Of a stretch of DNA of 21,974 nt, positions 16,205-21,974 are shown piece after piece. This DNA comes from RGIG6374 sp045600965 (GTDB lineage: Bacteria > Bacteroidota > Bacteroidia > Bacteroidales > UBA932), in assembly GCA_045600965.1 (NCBI GenBank), contig JAZRYW010000052.1:1-21974 (forward strand), in the 5' to 3' direction. Position numbers and translations under genes: made by a program. Under the pieces are notes generated by a model. The model saw nothing but the letters and a program-made list of their open reading frames with translations. It was not told the DNA's origin and ran no database searches. Every line of letters begins with the position of its first letter. The stretch's first letter is position 1.

Positions 16205-17214
16205 ACAGGCAGGGAGGCCTGGGAATTTATCACAAGATAGACCATATAGGCCGCATAGGCCAGGACGAATATCGCACCGTCGAAACGGTCGAGATGCTTC
16301 TTCTGTCCGATGAAATCACTGATGGGAAGAAGTATCGCGGCTATCATCACCATAGACATATCAACCATTGTCACGCCTCTCAGAGGCAGCGGATGGATAA
16401 CTGAACTCACTCCGAGTATCAGGAGGATGTTGGATATGTTGGATCCGACGATGTTGCCAAGAGCCAGCTGCCCCTTGCCTTTCCTTGCAGATGCGATGCA
16501 ACTTGCAAGTTCAGGAAGGGATGTGCCGAATGCCACTATGGTTATGGCGATGAAGGCGTCTGACACTCCGAGCCATTTGGCTATGCCGGTGGCTGAATTG
16601 ACGAACAGTTTCGCGCCCGCGACAAGGCCTGCAAGCCCTGCCACAATCAGGAGTGATGCCCATAGGACCACCCTGCCCTTCTTCGGCGTATAGCGTCCTT
16701 CATCGGCCGGTTCCACAGGCATATTCCTCTCCTGGGGCGTGCGGGCTTTCAGGATCATGAACATATAGAGGGCGAATACGGAAAGAAAGATGATTCCGTC
16801 CACACGGCTCAGGACATTGAAATGTCTGTGAGAATCGAAAATGCGGTCGAAACAGAGAAGAAGCATCAGGAATGATGCCAGAAGATTGAAGGGAAAGTCC
16901 CTCCTTGTATTGGACTTCTCGTATCCGACAGGCGCGATCAGTGCTGTTATGCCGAGTATCAGCAGAGTGTTGAAGATGTTGGACCCCGTGATGTTGCCGA
17001 TCGCCATATCGGAGTTGTGGTCTATGGAAGAGAGGACGCTTACGGTCATCTCGGGGAAGGATGTACCGATTCCGACAATCACTACTCCTATCACGAATTC
17101 CGGCAGACCGCTTTTGCGCGCAATGAGCGACGCATTGTCGACAAGCACGTCTGCCGCGACTATCGTCAGCGCGACACCTGTGATCAGAAGTATGAAATAA
17201 ATCGGAATCGGCAT
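16192..17214 (-). CDS. Sodium/calcium-type cation antiporter (CaCA family, YrbG-like)
   Basis: A 340-residue inner-membrane exchanger of the Ca2+:cation antiporter family. Two inverted alpha repeats are plain. The first has GIGTSFPE at 48-55 and GNITGSNIFN at 73-82. The second has AFGTSLPE at 228-235 and GNIVGSNISN at 253-262. The acidic residues that bind cations in the family (Glu55, Glu235) are kept. About ten hydrophobic segments are present, split by a polar loop near 156-182. Ca2+ or another divalent ion exchanged for Na+ or H+ is expected, but selectivity cannot be read. Its ATG lies 13 bp after the stop of the collagen-like lipoprotein gene, so it is probably the last gene of that operon. 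Confidence 0.92.
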   Translation of the reverse strand: MPIPIYFILLITGVALTIVAADVLVDNASLIARKSGLPEFVIGVVIVGIGTSFPEMTVSVLSSIDHNSDMAIGNITGSNIFNTLLILGITALIAPVGYEKSNTRRDFPFNLLASFLMLLLCFDRIFDSHRHFNVLSRVDGIIFLSVFALYMFMILKARTPQERNMPVEPADEGRYTPKKGRVVLWASLLIVAGLAGLVAGAKLFVNSATGIAKWLGVSDAFIAITIVAFGTSLPELASCIASARKGKGQLALGNIVGSNISNILLILGVSSVIHPLPLRGVTMVDMSMVMIAAILLPISDFIGQKKHLDRFDGAIFVLAYAAYMVYLVINSQASLPVQSF

Positions 17215-17227
17215 CTTGTCTTATAAC

Positions 17228-19474
17228 CTATTTGTCTCTTCCCGGCTCCTCAAGATAGGAGTCAACTGTGAACGACTTGGTCACGAGCTTGTCAGCGCCG
17301 TCGGTAACGAATATATGCACCGGATTGTCTGTCGATTCGCCCTGGGCCATAATGACGACAGTGACAGTATATATTCCAGTAATATTGTCATACACCGTGT
17401 TGAACACAAGCGCGCTGTAAAGCGTCTCGCCGAGCACGACAACCTGCGGTTCGGCAACTGCGCCTTTCACCTGTACGGTGATGGAAGCGGCTGTCATACT
17501 GATCAGATGATCGGGAATTCCGGAGAATGTGACCTTGAAGGCCTGCTGCTTGAATATCTTTATGGGAGCATCAATACCCTTGATTCCGATGTAGATGTTG
17601 TATTCATCCTGGGAGAAGGAAGAGAACAGCGTGTAGTCCTTGCAGAGCGCTTCCTTTGCATCAGCTCCGTTGACACGGACCTTCTGGCCGTTGCCGTTGA
17701 GAAGGGCATTCCATTCCGACTTGCTGTCAGCCTTAATCACCCAGTAATCCCCGTCGGCGTCCGTGGCGACTCCTATTTTAGGCGACTCTTCCGTGTTATG
17801 GCCGATGACACGTATCTTAACTCCGGATTCATCTACGATGAACTGTTCCTCACCTTCCGATCCGTACTTGACGGTCCAGTAGTAGTCATCCCCAAGTTTG
17901 GTTATACCGATATAGGGTATATTCACGTGGAAGTCGGTTCCTGCCCCTTTGCCGTCCCGGATTACAATGGACGTGTTGTCAGAAAAACTGATGATCCAGC
18001 CGATTTTGTTGTTGGCGGTATCGAACAGCGTGTCAACTGCTGTAACCGTACCGTTGTCCTGAAGTGTCCTGGCAAGTGAATCAACCTTTGCCACCTGCGA
18101 ATTCACGTCATTTATGGCCTTGACGGTTTCCTGATGATACTTGTAAGTGGCGAACTTGTATGCGGCTCCGCCTGCGGCGGTGAAGGTGACATACAGCGAA
18201 TCACTGCTGAAGTTGACGGATTCAATCCAGGCGTCACCTGCAGAACCGGAAGCGGATATCCTGTTGCCTGCGGAATCCTTGATCCACTGGGGCTCGCCGT
18301 TTCCATAACGGACCTGCCAGTAGGTCACGCCCTGATCCTCAGCTGTGGAAACTATGGGATATCCGGCATCTGCGCCATCTTTTCCAATGGCCTTGATGTT
18401 CTGTCCCGAGCCATCGGCAAGGAACTTCGCCTCCTCACCTTCGAACTGTATGGCCCAGTAGAGAAGGCTGTCCGAGCCCGCCTTGGTGGTTATGTGGAAG
18501 GGTACGAGGTCGCCGCCGTCCTTGCCGTTGAGGATATCTACAGTATAGTCTTTCCCATTGTCAAGGCTGATGGCGTAACCCTTCACGGTCTCTCCTTCAA
18601 GTATGGGGTTTACGTCCTTGATATAGGAAGCTCTGCCGAAAGGCTTCATCGATTCCTTGAGAGTCTCTATCCATCCGTTGATCGACCTTTCCTGTTCTTC
18701 AACCGCAGTCTTGAAGCAGTCATACAGAGGTATGCGGATGACACCGTCGCCCACATAGCGGAATTCCACGTATCCGTGGTCCTTGTCAACGACGACTTCT
18801 TCGAAATAGGTATAACCGGCATCACCCACGGCCTTTGACAGTTTTGTCCAGGTCTTGCCGTTGTCGACGGAAAGATACCAGTATTCTTCCTCTATCTTGA
18901 GCTGGGGAGTGATTCCGTCTTCCCCGCTTTCTCCCTGGTCCCCGACTTCACCGTCCTGGCCATCCTTGCCGTCCTTTCCGTCCTTGCCATCCTTTCCGTC
19001 CTTGCCGTTCTTGCCGTCCTTTCCGTTCTTTGCCATACAGGGTATCTTATCCCCGTATTCATCAAGTATGTACTGACTGCTTGCGGCATTCATATAGATG
19101 GCCCAGTAGTAATTGCCGTCATAGTCGAACTTGGGCGTTATCCTGGGATTGGCACCGTCGGTGCCGTCAGTGCCGTCCTTTCCGTCCTTTCCGAAATAGA
19201 TGCTCAGTTTCTTGTTGTTTGAAAACAATATCGCGAATCCTTCCCTGCCGTCGCTTGTAATCGCGCCGAGGGAACGGATGAAGAGTTTCGAGTTCATTGC
19301 CGATACCAGCTCGTTCATCGACTGGATATCGGCGTTCATCTCGGAACACAACTCTTCCAGTGAGGCCACCCTGGACTCGAGGTCCCTGTACTGGTCCCAC
19401 TCGGCTCTCATACATCCGTTGGCAACGATGCCCACGAGAGCCGCAATGAGTAATTTATGGATATGCTTCATCAT
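17228..19474 (-). CDS. Collagen-like, DUF4988-type repeat lipoprotein (second paralogue)
   Basis: A 748-residue predicted lipoprotein with lipobox VANGC and Cys21. I read three repeat units, at about 27-255, 256-446 and 447-640. Each has an amphipathic helix (first: ESRVASLEELCSEM), a strand with G[FYW] (REGFAILF, VKGYAISL, KIGWIISF), two beta modules marked by a YW pair, and a closing strand. In unit one, five Gly-X-Y triplets (95-109) precede the first module. Thirteen (151-189) precede the second, short module (PQLKIEEEYWYLSV). A C-terminal Ig-like domain covers ~645-748. DUF4988 (PL29 lyase N-terminal-like) is the nearest family I recognise. I see no catalytic lyase domain, so an adhesive, structural or ligand-binding role is likelier. 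It is a tandem paralogue of the next gene upstream, overlapping it by 4 bp (ATGA). Confidence 0.78.
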   Translation of the reverse strand: MMKHIHKLLIAALVGIVANGCMRAEWDQYRDLESRVASLEELCSEMNADIQSMNELVSAMNSKLFIRSLGAITSDGREGFAILFSNNKKLSIYFGKDGKDGTDGTDGANPRITPKFDYDGNYYWAIYMNAASSQYILDEYGDKIPCMAKNGKDGKNGKDGKDGKDGKDGKDGQDGEVGDQGESGEDGITPQLKIEEEYWYLSVDNGKTWTKLSKAVGDAGYTYFEEVVVDKDHGYVEFRYVGDGVIRIPLYDCFKTAVEEQERSINGWIETLKESMKPFGRASYIKDVNPILEGETVKGYAISLDNGKDYTVDILNGKDGGDLVPFHITTKAGSDSLLYWAIQFEGEEAKFLADGSGQNIKAIGKDGADAGYPIVSTAEDQGVTYWQVRYGNGEPQWIKDSAGNRISASGSAGDAWIESVNFSSDSLYVTFTAAGGAAYKFATYKYHQETVKAINDVNSQVAKVDSLARTLQDNGTVTAVDTLFDTANNKIGWIISFSDNTSIVIRDGKGAGTDFHVNIPYIGITKLGDDYYWTVKYGSEGEEQFIVDESGVKIRVIGHNTEESPKIGVATDADGDYWVIKADSKSEWNALLNGNGQKVRVNGADAKEALCKDYTLFSSFSQDEYNIYIGIKGIDAPIKIFKQQAFKVTFSGIPDHLISMTAASITVQVKGAVAEPQVVVLGETLYSALVFNTVYDNITGIYTVTVVIMAQGESTDNPVHIFVTDGADKLVTKSFTVDSYLEEPGRDK
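18908..19024 (-). repeat. Coding tandem repeat: 13 Gly-X-Y triplets, second paralogue
   Basis: Thirteen consecutive 9-bp codon triplets encode GKD, GKN, five GKD, GQD, GEV, GDQ, GES, GED and GIT. There is no Pro in the X or Y positions. The tract spans 117 bp. Confidence 0.92.
19148..19192 (-). repeat. Coding tandem repeat: 5 Gly-X-Y triplets, second paralogue
   Basis: Five 9-bp triplets encode GKD GKD GTD GTD GAN, at the junction of the first strand and the first YW module. Confidence 0.9.
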
Positions 19475-21705
19475 TCGTATGAGAATTTAACAGTTCTGAG
19501 GATGTTCCTGCCTTCGTCATCGCTGAAGAGGAAGAGTATCCTCGTATAGAATAATTTTTCAGGGACTGAGACCGTGATTGTGAATGTATGTACATTTGTC
19601 GCCTTGTCAGTCTGAACGGGACTTATGGTGTAGCCGACACCTGCGGTCGCTACGGCCGTTGCGACGGGGATACCGTACGAGCAGGCCACCTTTGCGGTGA
19701 ATGTCACTTCCTTGCCCGCCAGTCCCTTTATTTCCGTTTCGCTGTCAGAGAGTGCAGTGCCGGATGTTCCATATACCATCGAATTGAGTTTCAGGGCCTT
19801 GTAGAGGGGTATCCTGAAAGTTTCGCCAGTCTTGGTAAGCTTGACCGACAGGAAATCGCTGTCAGAAGTCACGCTGTCGAAGAATGATATGTTCTGTCCA
19901 TCCTTGCCCTGTGCCTGAACCTTCTTTCCGTCAACTGTCATCCAGTCGGTGACTCCGTTTATCGTGACGGTCCAGTACAGCTGATAGTCGGTAGTGTCCT
20001 GCCTTACTCCGACTACGGGAGCCGTTCCGTCAGTTGCGCGTGCCTTTACCTTGTTACCTTCTCCGTCAACGATCCACTGCGGTGCCTCATCTCCATACTG
20101 GACCTTCCAATAATAGCTGCCGTCGGTAAACTTCTCGACATATATCCTCGGGCAGGAGGCATTCAGGCCGTTATAGAGTTTGTACTGCTTTTCAGCGGTT
20201 CCGTTGATCAAGGTGAGCGTATAGCCGAGCGTATCGCCGCCTTCCAAAATGGGTGTCACTGACTTTATGAAACTGCGCTCGGCATAAGTGGTGGATATGG
20301 TGTTGACCAGTGTGTTGAGTATGTTCACGTTCGAGTTGATGCCCGAAACCTGGGCCATAAGTTTCTCATAAGCTGAGTGTTTTGCAAGCTTGATGACGGT
20401 TCCGTCCATAAGGGTCACTGAGAAATACTCCTCGGCCGAATTGTCTATCGACTTGAAGAACTGGGTCCCGTCGGTGCTGTTAGCCCGAATCTTCTTCCCT
20501 TCCGAATCGAGAATCCATACCGGCTCGCCGCCGTTCTGTGAGACTGTCCAGTAGTAGAAGTCATCCACGTCCCTCTTGACGCCCACAACGGGTGATACGG
20601 CATCCTTTCCATCCTTTGCCCTTGCCTGAACCTTGTTGCCGAGGGTGTCGGTGAGCCACACATAACCTGTATCGGAAAGAATCTGCCAGTAGAAAACGTC
20701 ATCGGAATCCCTGGCCACACCAAGTGTAGGGGTTTTTCCGTCCTTTCCGTCGGTACCGTTATATATCTCATATTCCTTGCCGCTGGTCATCTTGATGATG
20801 TAGCCGGCAACCTTGTCGTTACGGTTGACGGTTATCACGGTATCGATCAGATCGTGCTGCGCATAAGTGTCGACTATGCCGGAAAGTGTCTCGTAGGTCT
20901 CGTTCATTATCCTGAGATCCTCCGTTATCTTCTGAAATCCCTCCCAGGTGGGCAGGGTTACATTGGATCCCTGAACCGTGAAGATGACGTAATCCCTGCT
21001 GCTCGTCGTGTCGATTGCAGTGAAGAGAGGGTCGCCGGGCGCACCCTGTGAGGGGCCGAGAATCTGCCAGGTCTGACCTTCGTCGACCGATACGCACCAG
21101 TTGCCGTCATCGTCAATCTTCAGCTGGGGAGTTACGCCGTCCTGGCCCTTGTCCCCCTGAGGTCCTTTTTCGCCGTCCTGTCCGTCCTGTCCGTCCTGTC
21201 CGTCTTCACCATCTTTTCCGTCCTCGCCGTCCTTGCCGTCCTTGCCGTTGACTGCAATCGCGATGACGGGGTCTCCGCCGATGGATGTAAGATACTGTTC
21301 CTTGCCATTTTCACCGTACTTGACTGTCCAGTAATATACGCCGCTGGCTTCGTCACGCTTGATACCGATATATGGAGTCACGCCGTCCTTGCCGTCCTGA
21401 CCGTTCTTGCCATCCTTTCCGTTGTAGATGATGATAGGTGTCTGGTGGTCGAAATGGATACGGTAACCCACAAGGGTGTTCCCCTCGTAATAGTCCTCGA
21501 TCTTTGTTACAAAGTCCTTTGCTTCAAGAGCTGTCACAAGTTCCTTCAGTGAAGTGAGGTTGGTCTTGAGTTCCGATGTGGAACTCTCAAGGGCGGTGAC
21601 TCTCTTTTCGAGCAGAGCCAGCGATTCCTGAAGGTCGTAGGCACAGCCGGAAGTAAGGATGCCGGCCATACTGAGTACGATAAAAGCTAATGTCTTTTTC
21701 ATCAT
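19471..21705 (-). CDS. Collagen-like, DUF4988-type repeat lipoprotein (first paralogue)
   Basis: A 744-residue predicted lipoprotein. The signal MMKKTLAFIVLSMAGILTSG is followed by Cys21. Three repeat units span about 28-258, 259-450 and 451-638. Each has a coiled-coil-like helix (first: LEKRVTALESSTSELKTNL), a GY strand (VGYRIHF, AGYIIKM, LGYTLTL) leading to IYNG or LYNG, YW-type beta modules, and a closing strand (IPLYKALKL in the third). Unit one carries 5 Gly-X-Y triplets at 96-110 and 13 at 154-192. A C-terminal beta domain covers ~641-744. The start is the ATG at 21705; the in-frame TTG at 21735 overlaps the mini-protein gene. There is no visible enzyme active site. It is probably surface exposed via Bacteroidota lipoprotein export, which is inference. 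It overlaps the second paralogue by 4 bp. Confidence 0.78.
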   Translation of the reverse strand: MMKKTLAFIVLSMAGILTSGCAYDLQESLALLEKRVTALESSTSELKTNLTSLKELVTALEAKDFVTKIEDYYEGNTLVGYRIHFDHQTPIIIYNGKDGKNGQDGKDGVTPYIGIKRDEASGVYYWTVKYGENGKEQYLTSIGGDPVIAIAVNGKDGKDGEDGKDGEDGQDGQDGQDGEKGPQGDKGQDGVTPQLKIDDDGNWCVSVDEGQTWQILGPSQGAPGDPLFTAIDTTSSRDYVIFTVQGSNVTLPTWEGFQKITEDLRIMNETYETLSGIVDTYAQHDLIDTVITVNRNDKVAGYIIKMTSGKEYEIYNGTDGKDGKTPTLGVARDSDDVFYWQILSDTGYVWLTDTLGNKVQARAKDGKDAVSPVVGVKRDVDDFYYWTVSQNGGEPVWILDSEGKKIRANSTDGTQFFKSIDNSAEEYFSVTLMDGTVIKLAKHSAYEKLMAQVSGINSNVNILNTLVNTISTTYAERSFIKSVTPILEGGDTLGYTLTLINGTAEKQYKLYNGLNASCPRIYVEKFTDGSYYWKVQYGDEAPQWIVDGEGNKVKARATDGTAPVVGVRQDTTDYQLYWTVTINGVTDWMTVDGKKVQAQGKDGQNISFFDSVTSDSDFLSVKLTKTGETFRIPLYKALKLNSMVYGTSGTALSDSETEIKGLAGKEVTFTAKVACSYGIPVATAVATAGVGYTISPVQTDKATNVHTFTITVSVPEKLFYTRILFLFSDDEGRNILRTVKFSYE
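21130..21246 (-). repeat. Coding tandem repeat: 13 Gly-X-Y triplets, first paralogue
   Basis: Thirteen 9-bp triplets encode GKD GKD GED GKD GED, three GQD, GEK GPQ GDK GQD GVT. The length (117 bp) equals that of the matching tract in the second paralogue, although residues differ. Confidence 0.92.
21376..21420 (-). repeat. Coding tandem repeat: 5 Gly-X-Y triplets, first paralogue
   Basis: Five 9-bp triplets encode GKD GKN GQD GKD GVT. The length (45 bp) and place match the short tract of the second paralogue. Confidence 0.9.
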
Positions 21706-21724
21706 TGCAGATATTGAATTTGTT

Positions 21725-21826
21725 TCATTTTCCAATTAAGGAAAGAACCGCTCCACAGAGCAGTATGGCAACGCCCGATATGAGCGTGAGTTTGCCTGAT
21801 ATGCGTATGAAGTCTCTTCCCTTCAT
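21725..21826 (-). CDS. 33-residue single-pass membrane mini-protein
   Basis: A short ATG-to-TGA frame encodes a peptide with a basic N-terminus (MKGRDFIRISGK), a hydrophobic segment of about 20 residues (LTLISGVAILLCGAVLSLIG) and a terminal Lys. This is a plausible one-helix inner-membrane protein. The stop lies 19 bp before the ATG of the first collagen-like lipoprotein on the same strand, so it would be the first gene of that operon. The balance of charge and hydrophobicity favours a real protein over chance, but the frame is only 34 codons and I recognise no family. Alternatively this stretch is a leader with a small uORF. Confidence 0.45.
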   Translation of the reverse strand: MKGRDFIRISGKLTLISGVAILLCGAVLSLIGK

Positions 21827-21837
21827 TATATTCACTC

Positions 21838-21896
21838 AAGTTTCGCAAGTATTTATATCGTTGATAATCAAAGTGAAGTGAGAACTTGCGAAACTT
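21838..21896. promoter_or_regulatory. 13-bp inverted repeat flanking a promoter-like box
   Basis: The arms AAGTTTCGCAAGT (21838-21850) and ACTTGCGAAACTT (21884-21896) are perfect reverse complements, 33 bp apart. Between them, on the minus strand, 21869-21876 reads TCACTTTG, one base from TAnnTTTG. The left arm lies 11 bp ahead of the mini-protein ATG. The layout suggests paired operator half-sites, or a 5' stem, for control of the operon that begins at 21826. Confidence 0.55.
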
Positions 21897-21937
21897 TTCC
21901 CCACCGCACTTTCTTATTTTTTGTCCCCATCCCTGAA

Positions 21938-21957
21938 TCCCTTCCCCGGGGAAGGGA
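21938..21957. repeat. Perfect 20-bp palindrome
   Basis: TCCCTTCCCCGGGGAAGGGA is a perfect, loopless palindrome followed by CTTTT on the plus strand. It could be a protein-binding site, an intergenic repeat, or a terminator stem for a transcript entering from outside the window. Nothing coding is seen from 21827 to the window end at 21974. Confidence 0.6.
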
Positions 21958-21974
21958 CTTTTCCAACGGCCTGA

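Noticed and set aside
17216..18079. Long plus-strand frame of 287 codons opposite the second lipoprotein gene
   Set aside because: The minus frame has signal, lipobox, repeats and paralogy. The plus frame has no recognisable domain and mirrors the codon bias of the real gene. The same holds for plus frames at 18134-18838, 6321-6989 and 4839-5291, and minus frames at 10007-11278, 8705-9307 and 13123-13725.
18908..19024. CRISPR-like or satellite repeat
   Set aside because: The 9-bp periodicity is in frame and encodes Gly-X-Y triplets. There are no spacers and no cas genes.
17228..21705. Polysaccharide lyase function for the collagen-like lipoproteins
   Set aside because: The resemblance is to the N-terminal, non-catalytic region type. 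I see no catalytic lyase domain in either protein.

Overview
The window looks like a chromosomal segment of an uncultured gut-type Bacteroidales (Bacteroidota). The evidence is the lack of Shine-Dalgarno sequences before starts, exact TAnnTTTG promoter elements in the two divergent gaps, PPi-type phosphofructokinase, a SagB-type nitroreductase, typical Bacteroidota Ig-like and DUF4988-type lipoproteins, and dense packing with stop/start overlaps. Sampled core-gene lines run roughly 58-70% GC, but the first 500 bp are nearer 44%. I cannot name a genus. No rRNA, tRNA, CRISPR array, phage gene or transposase gene is visible.

Layout. (1) 2-511, plus strand: the 3' end of a retropepsin-like protein cut by the window edge. 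(2) 592-3392, minus strand, read right to left: SagB-type nitroreductase, small outer-membrane barrel, a 163-bp element bounded by perfect 21-bp inverted repeats, a 4'-phosphopantetheinyl transferase, and a Tat-exported iron-sulfur flavoprotein-like lipoprotein. (3) 3393-3486: compact divergent promoter region. (4) 3487-4335, plus strand: HAD phosphatase, sharing its stop-codon bases with the convergent operon PPi-PFK - GH13 amylase (7055 down to 4332). (5) 7056-7150: a second divergent promoter region with the same geometry as the first. (6) 7151-16204, plus strand: a six-gene operon, ligA - YihY-family membrane protein - rel - Ig-like lipoprotein - outer-membrane barrel - ispG, with overlaps or a 2-bp gap at every junction. 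(7) 16192-21826, minus strand, read right to left: a 33-residue membrane mini-protein, two large paralogous lipoproteins with collagen-like tracts, and a sodium/calcium-type antiporter. (8) 21827-21974: regulatory-looking non-coding DNA with a 13-bp inverted repeat and a 20-bp palindrome.

How the genes work together. PFK and amylase form a carbohydrate-use pair. The ligA-to-ispG operon ties housekeeping functions (DNA joining, (p)ppGpp control, isoprenoid precursor synthesis) to two envelope proteins. The right-hand operon is the most unusual part. Two tandem lipoproteins are each built from three repeats of a helix plus beta modules. In both, collagen-like Gly-X-Y tracts interrupt the first repeat at equivalent places and have identical lengths (5 and 13 triplets). 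They are packed in one apparent transcript with a mini-protein and a cation antiporter. Functions of the envelope proteins are inferred from architecture only.
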